A DNA stretch of 64,000 nt, from NCBI GenBank assembly GCA_016294075.1, contig JAEDCQ010000004.1, forward strand, positions 1 through 64,000, given 5' to 3'. Position numbers and translations under genes: made by a program. Under the pieces are notes generated by a model. The model worked only from the letters and a program-made list of their open reading frames with translations, had not been told where the DNA came from and did no database searches. Below are positions 43,013 to 52,396 of this stretch, one piece after another (the first letter of the stretch is position 1; each line of letters begins with the position of its first letter). This DNA comes from Lachnospiraceae bacterium (GTDB lineage: Bacteria > Bacillota > Clostridia > Lachnospirales > Lachnospiraceae).

Positions 43013-43543
43013 CTATTCCCGTAGATAACTGACAATCGGCATAATAAACTTCCTGTCAGAGATATCATAAGAATGTGATATCATCTCTCCCATATCTTTT
43101 TCCTGCTCAGTTGCGTCCTTTTTCTTTCCTACTATGGCAGCAAATGCTTTCATAGCTAGTTTAGACGGCAACTTCATTTTTTCATAAGATAGTCCGCCTT
43201 GACAATAAAACGCTTTTGCATATTTTCTTTCTTCATCCGTCAACGCACTATGAAGTGCAACCTCAACTTCCGGATTTTCATTAGGGCTCGCACCTACGCA
43301 GAAGATAGCAAGCTTCTTTCCTTCCCATGAAGGAATTCTCTGCGTAAACCATTCACTGTTTACAATTTTTCCTCCCATTGCCCAACCGCCATAAACAATT
43401 GCATCGTAGTCCGCAAAATAATGGCTGTTTAATTTCTTTGCCTCTGCTAAGGTAATAGCTTCCGCTCCCAGTTCCTCTGCTAACCAGTCGGCATATCTTT
43501 TGGTAAAACCCGTTTGTGATGAATATACAATTATGACTTTCAT
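43013..43543 (-). CDS. Flavodoxin-domain protein
   Basis: The 176-residue protein has the FMN phosphate-binding loop VYSSQTGFTKRYADWLAEEL and the segment AIVYGGWAMGGKI of flavodoxin-like redox proteins. Its start overlaps the stop of the MarR gene by four bases (ATGA), so it is translated with that regulator. It is probably a stress-responsive flavoprotein, possibly a reductase, but the reaction is unknown. It ends shortly before the aminotransferase promoter. Confidence 0.88.
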   Translation of the reverse strand: MKVIIVYSSQTGFTKRYADWLAEELGAEAITLAEAKKLNSHYFADYDAIVYGGWAMGGKIVNSEWFTQRIPSWEGKKLAIFCVGASPNENPEVEVALHSALTDEERKYAKAFYCQGGLSYEKMKLPSKLAMKAFAAIVGKKKDATEQEKDMGEMISHSYDISDRKFIMPIVSYLRE

Positions 43544-44010
43544 TGTTTTTTCAAATTCCTTTCCATTTGTATTATAGTCTGTATTGTGGCAAATATCTGT
43601 TCTTCCGAAATGCCTTCAAACATCTGATTCATTCGTATCTGACTTTCCTCTGCATTTTTATTGCAAAATTCGTCACACACTCCGGTCGTAACAATTCTCT
43701 GCTTCCTTCTGTCCTTCTCATCAACATACATTTCTACAAAACCCTTCTTCTCTAATTTCAGAAGAATCTGCTTAACATTCTGATGAGAACAGGCCATTAT
43801 TTCCGACAAATTATTAATTGTTGGACTCTCCTTGCACAAATTGATACATACAATCGCAAAGAATTGTTTCCATGTTATCTCATCAAAAAAAGAGTCCGCA
43901 ACCGTTTGAAATCTATTCCCAAACGCACTGAGAAGACCTGTCAGAAATGTCTCCTGAGGCATCTGCCCAAATTCCACTTTATTATTTTGAATCATTATAT
44001 TATAATCCAT
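43540..44010 (-). CDS. MarR-family transcriptional regulator
   Basis: The 156-residue protein has the MarR winged helix (NLSEIMACSHQNVKQILLKLEKKGFVEMYVDEKDRRKQRIVTT, residues 62-104) with the conserved wing DEKDRR. It is coupled to the flavodoxin gene, which it likely controls along with itself. Two perfect palindromes overlap the promoter. MarR proteins commonly sense phenolics, oxidants or quinones, fitting a flavoprotein target. Confidence 0.93.
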   Translation of the reverse strand: MDYNIMIQNNKVEFGQMPQETFLTGLLSAFGNRFQTVADSFFDEITWKQFFAIVCINLCKESPTINNLSEIMACSHQNVKQILLKLEKKGFVEMYVDEKDRRKQRIVTTGVCDEFCNKNAEESQIRMNQMFEGISEEQIFATIQTIIQMERNLKKQ

Positions 44011-44024
44011 AATCCCCTCCTTAT

Positions 44025-44070
44025 GTAATATATTACTTATTTATGTAACATGTTACATTTAATTTGTCAA
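44025..44070 (-). promoter_or_regulatory. Promoter with two MarR operator palindromes
   Basis: TTGACA (44065-44070) and TACATA (44042-44047) are 17 bp apart. GTAATATATTAC (44025-44036) and ATGTAACATGTTACAT (44043-44058) are perfect palindromes 20 bp centre to centre, two helical turns, one inside the spacer and -10. This is a classic arrangement for cooperative autorepression by two dimers. Confidence 0.8.
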
Positions 44071-44073
44071 TAT

Positions 44074-44113
44074 AAAAAAAGAGCCCTGAAAACTAACGTT
44101 TTCAAGACTCTCT
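44074..44113 (-). terminator. Terminator of rny
   Basis: TTGAAAAC/GTTTTCA with an outer AGAG/CTCT pair makes a stem with a GTTA loop, followed by seven T on the minus strand, 17 bp after the rny stop codon. Confidence 0.85.
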
Positions 44114-44129
44114 TAATTTTTACAAATTC

Positions 44130-45689
44130 TTATTTCGCATAATCAATTACACGGCTTTCACGGATTACATTTACTTTAATCTGACCGGGATATTCTAATT
44201 CAGCTTCAATCTGTTTTGAAATATCACGGGCAAGTAATACCATGTCAGCATCGTTAATTTGTTCCGGAACTACCATTACACGAATTTCTCGTCCTGCCTG
44301 AATAGCAAAAGACTTATCAACACCTTTGAAATTGTTTGTGATTTCTTCTAATTGACGAAGACGACTGGTATATGCCTCCAGAGTCTCACGTCTTGCGCCC
44401 GGTCTGGCTGCAGATATCGTATCTGCCGCCTGAACAATGCAGGCAATCAAGGAAGTAGGTTCCACATCACCATGATGGGATTCAACCGCATTTATTACTA
44501 AATGAGATTCTTTATATTTCTTACATAATTCAACACCGAGTTGGATATGAGAGCCTTCCATTTCATGATTAATGGATTTACCGATATCATGTAATAACCC
44601 TGCTCTCTTAGCCATACGCACATCCAAGCCCATCTCTGCTGCAAGTAATCCTGATAACTGTGCAACCTCGATAGAATGCTTTAATGCGTTCTGACCATAA
44701 CTTGTTCTGAATTTCATCTTGCCGAGTAAACGAACCAATTCGGGATGAATGCCGTGTACACCAACTTCGAGTACCGCAGCTTCACCTTCTTCTTTTATCA
44801 TTGTCTCGACTTCTTTCTGCGCTTTTTCAACCATTTCTTCGATTCTAGCCGGATGAATTCGTCCGTCTACAATCAATTTTTCCAATGCGATTCGGGCTAC
44901 TTCTCTACGAATCGGATCAAAACCGGAAAGGATAACGGCTTCCGGTGTATCATCAATAATTAAGTCAACACCGGTAAGAGTTTCGATAGTTCTGATATTT
45001 CTACCTTCTCTACCGATAATTCTTCCCTTCATTTCATCATTCGGAAGTTGCACAACAGAAACCGTTGTTTCGGATACATGGTCAGCAGCGCATCTTTGAA
45101 TAGCACTGACAACATATTCCTTTGCCTTCTTATCTGCTTCTTCCTTTGCACGGCTTTCAAGTTCCTTGACCATGATAGCCGTTTCATGTTTCACTTCATC
45201 TTCAACAATTTTCAATAAGTAATCTTTTGCTTGTTCGGAGGTTAAACCGGAAATTCGCTCTAGTTCCTGTACGCGTTCTTCATTCAGTCTGGCAATCGCT
45301 TCTTTCTGTTTAGAAAGTTCTTCTTCTCTTGCATTCAGACTGGCTTCCTTTTTCTCGATGGCGTCTGATTTACGATCGATGTTTTCTTCTTTCTGCTGAA
45401 TTCTTCTTTCATTCTTCTGAATCTCGGATCTGCGCTCTTTGATTTCCTTATCCAGTTCATTCTTAACTCGGATAGATTCTTCCTTAATCTCAAGAATGCC
45501 CTCGCGCTTCTTTGCTTCTGCAGTCGTTAAAGCTTCATCAATGATTTCTCTGGCTTTTTCTTCTGCATTACCGATTTTAGAATTAGCAGATTTCTTCTGA
45601 ATATTTGTTGTAATCACAGAAGAAACCGGAACCGCAACTACCAGCGTCACCAATACAGCTATGATAATCTCAAGCATGTACAGGAGCAC
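44130..45689 (-). CDS. rny: Ribonuclease Y
   Basis: RNase Y is the membrane-bound endonuclease that starts mRNA decay in Firmicutes. The 519-residue protein has an N-terminal membrane helix (residues 5-25), a long charged coiled coil, a KH domain (PNDEMKGRIIGREGRNIRTIE) and an HD domain with LLHDIGKSINHE and ESHHGD. Length and order are standard. It is downstream of recA and recX. No anomaly seen. Confidence 0.98.
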   Translation of the reverse strand: MLLYMLEIIIAVLVTLVVAVPVSSVITTNIQKKSANSKIGNAEEKAREIIDEALTTAEAKKREGILEIKEESIRVKNELDKEIKERRSEIQKNERRIQQKEENIDRKSDAIEKKEASLNAREEELSKQKEAIARLNEERVQELERISGLTSEQAKDYLLKIVEDEVKHETAIMVKELESRAKEEADKKAKEYVVSAIQRCAADHVSETTVSVVQLPNDEMKGRIIGREGRNIRTIETLTGVDLIIDDTPEAVILSGFDPIRREVARIALEKLIVDGRIHPARIEEMVEKAQKEVETMIKEEGEAAVLEVGVHGIHPELVRLLGKMKFRTSYGQNALKHSIEVAQLSGLLAAEMGLDVRMAKRAGLLHDIGKSINHEMEGSHIQLGVELCKKYKESHLVINAVESHHGDVEPTSLIACIVQAADTISAARPGARRETLEAYTSRLRQLEEITNNFKGVDKSFAIQAGREIRVMVVPEQINDADMVLLARDISKQIEAELEYPGQIKVNVIRESRVIDYAK

Positions 45690-45804
45690 CTCCTTATTAA
45701 ATTTTCATTGTACTTATATTGCCTTATGCTAAATGCATGTAGCTTAAAAACATTCGACTAAGCAATTTACAACAGTTCAATTTTATACAGAAAATAAAGT
45801 TATG

Positions 45805-46419
45805 TCAAGTAAAAGAAGACAAGACATGCAAAATAATATCGTGTGAAAAACCTTTGTACGCTAGATGTTGGTACATCTTCCGACGTGCACTATCATCCGC
45901 ATTTTCTATATCATAATGCTTTTTTCGTAAAATCTCTCTTATCAATGTTTCCTCTGTTTCCAATTCTCCTTTACTCTGTAATTCATCAAACGCTTTCTGT
46001 ATACGGTTTTTGCTGACTCCTTTTGCAAGAAGCTTTTTCATAATCTGCTGTTTACTCCATTTAGAAGCATAACAACTGATATAGGACATGCAATATCTGT
46101 CATCATCTATATAATGATAGGATTTCACATAAGAAACTGCTTCCTCTATGACTTCCTCAGGATATTCTCCTTCGCGAAGCTTTCGTTTCAATTCCTCTTC
46201 CGTGTAATCCTTTTTTTGTAAAAGAAGAAGACAGCGTTTTTTTGCCCTCTTCGGAAGCAAAACCTCCGTTATTTCAGCTAAGCTTGCCTGTGAAAGTTCT
46301 TCCCCTTTACAAATATGGTATAAACGAAGCTCGCCTTTGTATAATACAAAGGCGGCCTCTTCATCAAGATACACTCTGCTTTTTGCTTTTGTCACTTCAA
46401 TAATATCTGTAACAATCAC
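45805..46419 (-). CDS. recX: Regulatory protein RecX
   Basis: RecX binds RecA filaments and inhibits their activity. The 204-residue protein has the family's three-helix repeats (KRCLLLLQKKDYTEEELKRKL, SKWSKQQIMKKLLAKGV and SRRKMYQHLAYKGFSHDII-like segments). It follows recA by 30 bp, so it should be co-induced by the SOS response. Confidence 0.93.
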   Translation of the reverse strand: MIVTDIIEVTKAKSRVYLDEEAAFVLYKGELRLYHICKGEELSQASLAEITEVLLPKRAKKRCLLLLQKKDYTEEELKRKLREGEYPEEVIEEAVSYVKSYHYIDDDRYCMSYISCYASKWSKQQIMKKLLAKGVSKNRIQKAFDELQSKGELETEETLIREILRKKHYDIENADDSARRKMYQHLAYKGFSHDIILHVLSSFT

Positions 46420-46449
46420 TTGTGTTCTCTCCTATATCCTTAAGCTATA

Positions 46450-47502
46450 TTATTCCTCTACACTCTTCCTTGTCTTTTTGGATTCATCTGCTTTAACAGG
46501 GGTATCCTCTGCAAATCCGTAATGCTCTCTGACCTTCTGTTCAATCTCCGCACATACATCAGGGTTCTCCGTCAGATATATTTTTGCATTTTCACGTCCC
46601 TGTCCAATCTTATTGCCGTTGTAAGCATACCACGCTCCACTCTTTACAACAATATTCAGGTCCGCTGCCAAATCAAGAATATCACCAACCTTGGAAATAC
46701 CCTGTCCGAACATAATATCAAACTCTGCCTCTTTAAAAGGCGGAGCAATTTTATTTTTCACAACTTTAACCCGGGTACGGTTACCGATTACCTCGCCGGC
46801 CTGCTTTAAGGATTCTATCCTTCTGACATCAAGTCGCACGGAAGAATAAAACTTTAGCGCACGACCGCCGGTTGTTGTCTCAGGATTACCAAACATAATA
46901 CCTACCTTCTCACGAAGCTGGTTAATAAAAATAACGGTACAATTGGATTTACTGATAACAGCAGTTAATTTACGGAGTGCCTGAGACATCAGACGTGCCT
47001 GCAGTCCGACATGGGAATCCCCCATATCTCCGTCAATTTCAGCCTTCGGAACCAATGCCGCAACAGAGTCTACAACTACAATATCAACTGCACCGGAACG
47101 CACCATAGTCTCTGTAATCTCCAGAGCCTGCTCACCGTTGTCCGGCTGTGATATATATAAATTATCAATATCAACACCGATATTCTTCGCATAAACAGGG
47201 TCAAGTGCATGCTCAGCATCAATAAATCCGGCAATTCCGCCACGCTTTTGTACTTCCGCAATCATATGTAAGGTAACAGTCGTCTTACCACTGGACTCCG
47301 GTCCGTATATCTCAATAATACGTCCCTTGGGGATACCACCTAATCCTAATGCAATATCAAGGCTTAAAGAGCCTGTAGGGGTCGTCTCTACATTCATCTG
47401 GCTGGCCGGGTCGCCAAGCTTCATCACAGCTCCTTTTCCATACTGTCTCTCAATCTGTGCCAATGCGGCATCCAATGCTTTCAGTTTATCGTCTCTTTCC
47501 AT
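46450..47502 (-). CDS. recA: Recombinase RecA
   Basis: RecA carries out strand exchange and, as a filament, triggers LexA self-cleavage. The 350-residue protein has Walker A GPESSGKTT, VVVDSVAALVPK, the L2 region with IFINQLREKVG, and the MFGNPETTTGG segment. Two LexA-type boxes overlap its promoter, so it is SOS-regulated. The C-terminal acidic tail ends KTRKSVEE. It heads recA-recX, then rny. Confidence 0.99.
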   Translation of the reverse strand: MERDDKLKALDAALAQIERQYGKGAVMKLGDPASQMNVETTPTGSLSLDIALGLGGIPKGRIIEIYGPESSGKTTVTLHMIAEVQKRGGIAGFIDAEHALDPVYAKNIGVDIDNLYISQPDNGEQALEITETMVRSGAVDIVVVDSVAALVPKAEIDGDMGDSHVGLQARLMSQALRKLTAVISKSNCTVIFINQLREKVGIMFGNPETTTGGRALKFYSSVRLDVRRIESLKQAGEVIGNRTRVKVVKNKIAPPFKEAEFDIMFGQGISKVGDILDLAADLNIVVKSGAWYAYNGNKIGQGRENAKIYLTENPDVCAEIEQKVREHYGFAEDTPVKADESKKTRKSVEE

Positions 47503-47520
47503 TCTCTCTCTCCTTCACCA

Positions 47521-47568
47521 GAACAGATGTTCTAAATATAAATTAAAACATATGTTCGTATTTGTCAA
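47521..47568 (-). promoter_or_regulatory. recA promoter with two LexA (DinR) boxes
   Basis: TTGACA (47563-47568) and TAATTT (47540-47545) are 17 bp apart. On the minus strand, GAACATATGTTT (47546-47557, one mismatch to GAAC-N4-GTTC) fills the spacer, and GAACATCTGTTC (47521-47532, perfect) lies just past the -10. Together they should fully block the promoter until LexA is cleaved. Confidence 0.88.
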
Positions 47569-47844
47569 CTGTTTTATAAAGCTTTTAGGTCAATTTTTAA
47601 TCGGATACTTATATTATCCATTTTTAAAGTCCAAAAATGTGGACTTTATGTTATGTATTGCGAAAATTCTATTTTCATTTTTCATTCCTCCTTTGGCACA
47701 GGAACATCTGTCATAAAACCGTTCCCTTATTTTTCATGGATATTTGCACGATTTCATACAGATATGAAAATAGATGTGTAAAGAAACGCACAATATATGT
47801 TATTTGAGATTGTAACACATTTTTCTTTTGCAAAAAAGATAATT
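47569..47844 (-). other. Intergenic region upstream of recA, no gene seen
   Basis: It contains a perfect 8-bp hairpin AAAGTCCA/TGGACTTT at 47628-47649, and an orphan AAAGGAGG ribosome-binding-like site at about 47686-47693 leading only to a 9-residue frame. No larger coding frame is credible on either strand. Confidence 0.5.
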
Positions 47845-48933
47845 TTAAAGCTTATTCAGATATTTTTCATAATCCTTCATCGTCGCCGTTATCCATCCGT
47901 TCGGATAATTGAGACCTACTTCCAAACCGACCGGCGTATAAAAAACAATCAGAGTTGATTCATCTGAAAAAAACTCACAGATTTCCTTATCTGTCATTTC
48001 ATCCAGCGCTTCTATATATCCGTTTTGGAATTCACTCATTTCACGAAATGCATCTGCAAGCTTTTCTGTCGGTTCAATGATAGAGGTGTTATACAAAAGT
48101 GCGCCGGTCTTCAAATCAAAGTTCATACAATATAAATCCACTTTTTCATCTGTTTCCCAATAATAACGTTCATCCACAACAACTGAGAGTTTTTCTTCAT
48201 CCATATAAGTTACATAGGTTGAAACTTCTAGTGCAAAATCCGAAACATCTTCCGCACCGAATTTCTTTGCATAATACATTGCTCCGTCCTGCAATGCTTC
48301 ATTTATTTTATCTTCAAATGCAAGATTACCATCTTCTATTTGAGCGTACTCTACCCAGATACTGACACCCTTTTTCTCATCAAAATAGGAATAATTGTGT
48401 TTTCCGACCGAATAAGATAAGTCATCACATATGGAATCAGCAAGCTCAACATAATATTTATCCTCAGGCTTCGGAACATAGCTGTCACCATCATCGACAT
48501 ATTCATCAGGATTTTTTCCGTCATACTCTTCCCCATCCTCAATCGGACCGGAAAATTCACCTTTATCCTCGTCGAATTTTGTATCATCAGACGCCAATAA
48601 ATCCGCCAGTTCCTCTTTCCACTCCGTATATGTCTCCTTCCATGCAGGAATCTCAGCAGAAGCTTCGTTCACGGCTGCTTCCACAAGTTTAGATACGGCA
48701 ATAATCATTCCGCAGATAAGACAGAAAATCAGTATAATAATAAGGGCAACCGTAATTTTATTATTCTTTCTCCGGTTTTCCTCCGGAATATAGAGCGGAG
48801 AATACTGCGGATACGGGGAATTCGGCAAATCCTGTGCTTCCTGCGGATTTTCCTGATTCGGTTCCGTAATCATTTCTTCGGTTGTTTCCACTTTTTCCTT
48901 TAATTTTTCTTCCATTGTCTTATCCCCATTCAT
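47845..48933 (-). CDS. Single-span membrane protein with extracellular DUF3298-like region
   Basis: The 362-residue protein has a charged, Pro-rich cytoplasmic N-terminus (1-58), a membrane helix (about 62-84) and an extracellular part. Its acidic linker is followed by a folded region with YYWETDEKVDLYCMNFDLKTGALL and FYTPVGLEVGLNYPNGWITATM, the pattern of DUF3298/RsiV-type extracytoplasmic domains. No cytoplasmic anti-sigma motif is evident. It lies between cinA (1 bp away) and recA, breaking the usual order. MEEK at 48915 is a possible alternative start. Confidence 0.7.
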   Translation of the reverse strand: MNGDKTMEEKLKEKVETTEEMITEPNQENPQEAQDLPNSPYPQYSPLYIPEENRRKNNKITVALIIILIFCLICGMIIAVSKLVEAAVNEASAEIPAWKETYTEWKEELADLLASDDTKFDEDKGEFSGPIEDGEEYDGKNPDEYVDDGDSYVPKPEDKYYVELADSICDDLSYSVGKHNYSYFDEKKGVSIWVEYAQIEDGNLAFEDKINEALQDGAMYYAKKFGAEDVSDFALEVSTYVTYMDEEKLSVVVDERYYWETDEKVDLYCMNFDLKTGALLYNTSIIEPTEKLADAFREMSEFQNGYIEALDEMTDKEICEFFSDESTLIVFYTPVGLEVGLNYPNGWITATMKDYEKYLNKL

Positions 48934-50181
48934 TTAATCTATCCGATTCTGCATAATCACTTCACGTAACATAATTAACGCATTTGCCACACTTGACTCA
49001 CGTATTTTTGCCCTGTTACCACTGAATTGAAACTTTTTAACCGTAATTTTATGTTTTCGACCACAGGCAATATAAACAAGACCAACCGGCTTTTCTTTTG
49101 TTCCGCCTCCCGGTCCTGCAATACCCGTAACAGCTACTGCTATATCTGCTCCTGAAGCCTTTAGTGCCCCTTTTACCATTTCTTTTGCCGTTTCTTTACT
49201 GACTGCACCATATTTATAAAGAGTTTCTTTCTTTACCCCAATCAGCTTATGCTTTGCTTTATTTGCATATGTCACAAAGCCTGCCTGATACACATCGGAT
49301 GCTCCCGGAACATTAATCAATCTGGCTGAGAGAAGACCACCCGTACAGGATTCGGCTGCACTGACTGTAAGCTTATGTTTGGAAAGCATATTAATAATTG
49401 CAGCTTCCAGAGAAGTATTCTCATCGGTTGTATATACAGTATCGCCAAAGCGTTTTTTTATTTCTTTCACAACCGGTTTAACCAGCTTCTCAGCCTCTTT
49501 TTCATTCTCTGCTTTTGCGGTAACTCTAAGATGCACCTCTCCCGTCTTTGCATATGTCGCAATTGTAGGATTGGTCTGTGCATCAATCATATCCTTAATC
49601 TGGTCTTCAACAATACTTTCACCGACTCCGCAGATTTTTACCATAACGGAATGCAATACATCCGGTGCCATTTTCTTAAGATAAGGAAGAATATCATTTT
49701 CAAACATCGGAATCAGTTCCCCGGGTGGACCCGGAAGTAAAATAATATGCTTTCCATCCTTTTCCATAATAATACCGGGCGCCGTTCCGTTTGCATTCAT
49801 TACTACAATGCAATCCTCGGGTACCATTGCCTGTTTCCAATTATTCTCCGTAATCGTCAGACCGCGTTTTGTCATATATGCACAAATTGCCTCTTTTGCT
49901 TCTTCGTGCATGTACAGCTTCTTATCAAATACCTCCGCAGCCGTTTCCTTTGTAAGATCATCCTGTGTAGGACCGAGACCACCGGATAATATAACGATAT
50001 CCGAACGGCTTGCCGCCGTTTTAATTATCTCGCATAATCTGTCGTGATTATCCCCGACCACACTCTGATAATAGCAGGATAATCCAAGTCCGGCACACTT
50101 TTCTGCAAGATATGCCGCATTCGTATTTACGATATTCCCCATTAAAATTTCTGTTCCGACACAAACTATTTCAACAACCAT
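48934..50181 (-). CDS. cinA: CinA: NMN deamidase / MoCF-domain protein
   Basis: CinA-family proteins combine a molybdopterin-binding-like N-terminal domain with a C-terminal NMN amidohydrolase. The 415-residue protein has VCVGTEILMGNIVNTNA, VILSGGLGPTQDDLTKE and, at the C-terminus, AAESCTGGLLSARL and VTGIAGPGGGTKEKPVG with the catalytic Ser. It follows pgsA by 17 bp in the conserved rimO-pgsA-cinA order. Confidence 0.96.
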   Translation of the reverse strand: MVVEIVCVGTEILMGNIVNTNAAYLAEKCAGLGLSCYYQSVVGDNHDRLCEIIKTAASRSDIVILSGGLGPTQDDLTKETAAEVFDKKLYMHEEAKEAICAYMTKRGLTITENNWKQAMVPEDCIVVMNANGTAPGIIMEKDGKHIILLPGPPGELIPMFENDILPYLKKMAPDVLHSVMVKICGVGESIVEDQIKDMIDAQTNPTIATYAKTGEVHLRVTAKAENEKEAEKLVKPVVKEIKKRFGDTVYTTDENTSLEAAIINMLSKHKLTVSAAESCTGGLLSARLINVPGASDVYQAGFVTYANKAKHKLIGVKKETLYKYGAVSKETAKEMVKGALKASGADIAVAVTGIAGPGGGTKEKPVGLVYIACGRKHKITVKKFQFSGNRAKIRESSVANALIMLREVIMQNRID

Positions 50182-50198
50182 TTTTTTATCCTGTCTTT

Positions 50199-50735
50199 TT
50201 ATTTTTGTTCACTCATAATATGCCAATTTTTCTTTAAATAATCCAATAATGAAATAATAGTAAGAAGTAAGGCAATCCACATGATGATTTGCGTAAGAAT
50301 ATTTATTGCTTCAATTTCCGCAATCATCAATATAATCATTATCATCTGGAAGACTGTTTTAAATTTTCCCCAATAACTGGCCGCAATTACCACCCCGTTA
50401 TCCGACGCAATCAGGCGGAAACCGCTTATAATGAATTCGCGACTGATTATAATTATAACAATCCATGCCGGAATCCTTCCCATTTCAACAAGGCAAATCA
50501 TTGCAGAACAAACCAAAAGCTTATCTGCAAGCGGGTCCATAAATTTTCCGAAATTTGTTACCAGATTGTATTTTCTTGCAATTTTACCATCCAATAAATC
50601 TGTCAGGCTGGCGATAATAAAAACAGCCAGTGCAATCCATTTTCCTGATGAACCGCACACATCCGTCAACATGACAAACACAAACGGTACAATTAAAATC
50701 ATTCTGAAAACCGTTAATTTATTTGGTAAATTCAT
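50199..50735 (-). CDS. pgsA: CDP-diacylglycerol--glycerol-3-phosphate 3-phosphatidyltransferase
   Basis: PgsA makes phosphatidylglycerol phosphate. The 178-residue protein has four or five membrane helices and the CDP-alcohol transferase motif DLLDGKIARKYNLVTNFGKF, including all the required Asp residues. Its start overlaps the rimO stop by four bases. Length is normal for the family. Confidence 0.97.
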   Translation of the reverse strand: MNLPNKLTVFRMILIVPFVFVMLTDVCGSSGKWIALAVFIIASLTDLLDGKIARKYNLVTNFGKFMDPLADKLLVCSAMICLVEMGRIPAWIVIIIISREFIISGFRLIASDNGVVIAASYWGKFKTVFQMIMIILMIAEIEAINILTQIIMWIALLLTIISLLDYLKKNWHIMSEQK

Positions 50736-52057
50736 GATACTTCTTCTCCTATTAAATCATACTCATGAGAACCGGTAATAACAGCGGAAATAATGTCTCC
50801 GGTTATCAGTTCTCTATTACTGTTTATAAAAATCATCCCATCCACATTCGGTGCATCCATGTAGGTTCTTCCGATAAAAACGCCTTCCTTGGGAAGCTTT
50901 CCTTCAATCAACACTTTAACACTTCTGCCGGTCATTTCTTTCGCTTTTTCAAAGGCAATTTTCTGTTGAAGCTTCATAATGGAATTTCTTCTATGATTTT
51001 TTACAAAAGAAGGCACCTGTTTTTTCATGCCGGCAGCCGCTGTGCCCTCCTCCGGTGAATACGGAAAAACACCCAATCTGTCAAAACGCATTTCATTCAC
51101 AAATTCTTTTAAAACGCAAAATTCTTTTTTTGTTTCTCCGGGGAAACCGGTAATCAATGTGGTACGAAGACAGATATCCGGAATTTCCCTGCGAAGAGTC
51201 ATAATGGTACTTCGAAGCTGCTCCCTGTCGGTTCTTCTTCCCATCCGCTTTAATATATTGTCATCTGCATGCTGAATCGGCATATCGAGATAATGACAGA
51301 TTTTTTCTTCCTGCTTCATAACTGAAATTAACTCGGGCGTAATTTCCTCCGGATAACAGTACAGCAAACGAATCATACAAATCCCGTCAATGGCAGCCAG
51401 CCTGCGAAGCAGCTCAGGCAGCTCTTTTTTTCCGTAAATATCTTTTCCGTATACCGTTGTTTCCTGTGCGACTAAAATCAGCTCCTTTACCCCATCATCT
51501 GCCAGTTTTTGAGCCTCTCCTACCAATACCTCCATCGGAACGGAACGGTAATTGCCTCTTATTTTGGGAATAATACAATAAGTGCAGTGCTTATCACAGC
51601 CTTCTGCAATCTTTAAATAGGCATAATGACCGCCTGTTGTTACCATTCTTTTTTTTCCATATACAGGAACATCCTGTATATCATGAAAATAATTTTTTTG
51701 TTTTCCCTGAATAACCTCATCAATAGCATCTGCAATTTTATCAAAGGAATTGGTCCCCAGAATGGCATCTACCTGTGGAATTTCTTTTTGTATTTCTTCA
51801 CGGTAACGCTCTCCCAGACAACCGGTTACAAGTAAGGCTTTCATATTGCCTGTTTTCTTTAATTCCGCCATCTGCAGAATTGTATCAATACTCTCCTGCT
51901 TGGCATCTAATATAAAACAGCAGGTATTTACAACAACTACCTCTGCCTCTTTTTCATCATCCGTGATTATATGCCCTCTCTCAGCCAGCATTCCAATCAT
52001 CATCTCGGAATCCACCAGGTTTTTATCACAGCCTAATGATACAAAAAAAATTTTCAT
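50732..52057 (-). CDS. rimO: Ribosomal protein S12 methylthiotransferase RimO
   Basis: RimO is a radical-SAM enzyme that methylthiolates Asp of ribosomal protein S12. The 441-residue protein has the N-terminal cluster domain (SLGCDKNLVDSEMM, VVVNTCCFI), the SAM motif EGCDKHCTYCIIP, and a TRAM domain. ATG 52057 is chosen over the TTG at 52078. It is followed by an ATGA-coupled pgsA. Confidence 0.96.
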   Translation of the reverse strand: MKIFFVSLGCDKNLVDSEMMIGMLAERGHIITDDEKEAEVVVVNTCCFILDAKQESIDTILQMAELKKTGNMKALLVTGCLGERYREEIQKEIPQVDAILGTNSFDKIADAIDEVIQGKQKNYFHDIQDVPVYGKKRMVTTGGHYAYLKIAEGCDKHCTYCIIPKIRGNYRSVPMEVLVGEAQKLADDGVKELILVAQETTVYGKDIYGKKELPELLRRLAAIDGICMIRLLYCYPEEITPELISVMKQEEKICHYLDMPIQHADDNILKRMGRRTDREQLRSTIMTLRREIPDICLRTTLITGFPGETKKEFCVLKEFVNEMRFDRLGVFPYSPEEGTAAAGMKKQVPSFVKNHRRNSIMKLQQKIAFEKAKEMTGRSVKVLIEGKLPKEGVFIGRTYMDAPNVDGMIFINSNRELITGDIISAVITGSHEYDLIGEEVS

Positions 52058-52120
52058 TATATTTCTTTGCCTTTCCAATAACCAAACACATCCTGCTTTG
52101 CGGTCATCTTTTTGGTATAA

Positions 52121-52149
52121 AAAAGAGCCGTCGCGTCGAAGGCTCTTTT
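52121..52149 (-). terminator. Terminator of the yicC-gmk-rpoZ operon
   Basis: AAAAGAGCC (52121-52129) pairs with GGCTCTTTT (52141-52149), with T-rich sequence on the minus strand. It lies after rpoZ and before rimO, so the two operons are separated. Confidence 0.85.
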
Positions 52150-52156
52150 GTAATCT

Positions 52157-52396
52157 TTATTCTTCTTCGTCGTCACTTAATATCTTGATTTTGGATTCGT
52201 TTAACTCTTCCACCGCAACAGACAAGGGTTTTTTTCCTGCTCCGTTTACTAATGGTTCATCTCCGGAAATAATCTGTCTTGCACGCTTGGCTGTTGCCAT
52301 AACGATAGAATAACGGCTGTTAACAACCTTTGCTTCTCCCGGTTCAACCTCACTGTTTACGACTTTCATTAAATCTGAATAAGATGGATGTAACAT
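52157..52396 (-). CDS. rpoZ: RNA polymerase omega subunit
   Basis: Omega helps assemble the RNA polymerase beta' subunit. The 79-residue protein has the conserved SRYSIVMATAKRARQI segment (about 27-42) and an acidic C-terminus. The ATG overlaps the gmk stop (TAATG), so it is coupled to gmk, as in many Firmicutes. Length is typical. Confidence 0.95.
   Translation of the reverse strand: MLHPSYSDLMKVVNSEVEPGEAKVVNSRYSIVMATAKRARQIISGDEPLVNGAGKKPLSVAVEELNESKIKILSDDEEE

Noticed and set aside
47640..47700. Leader peptide after the AAAGGAGG site upstream of recA
   Set aside because: Only a 9-residue frame at correct spacing, and no attenuator follows; left as a note in the intergenic entry.
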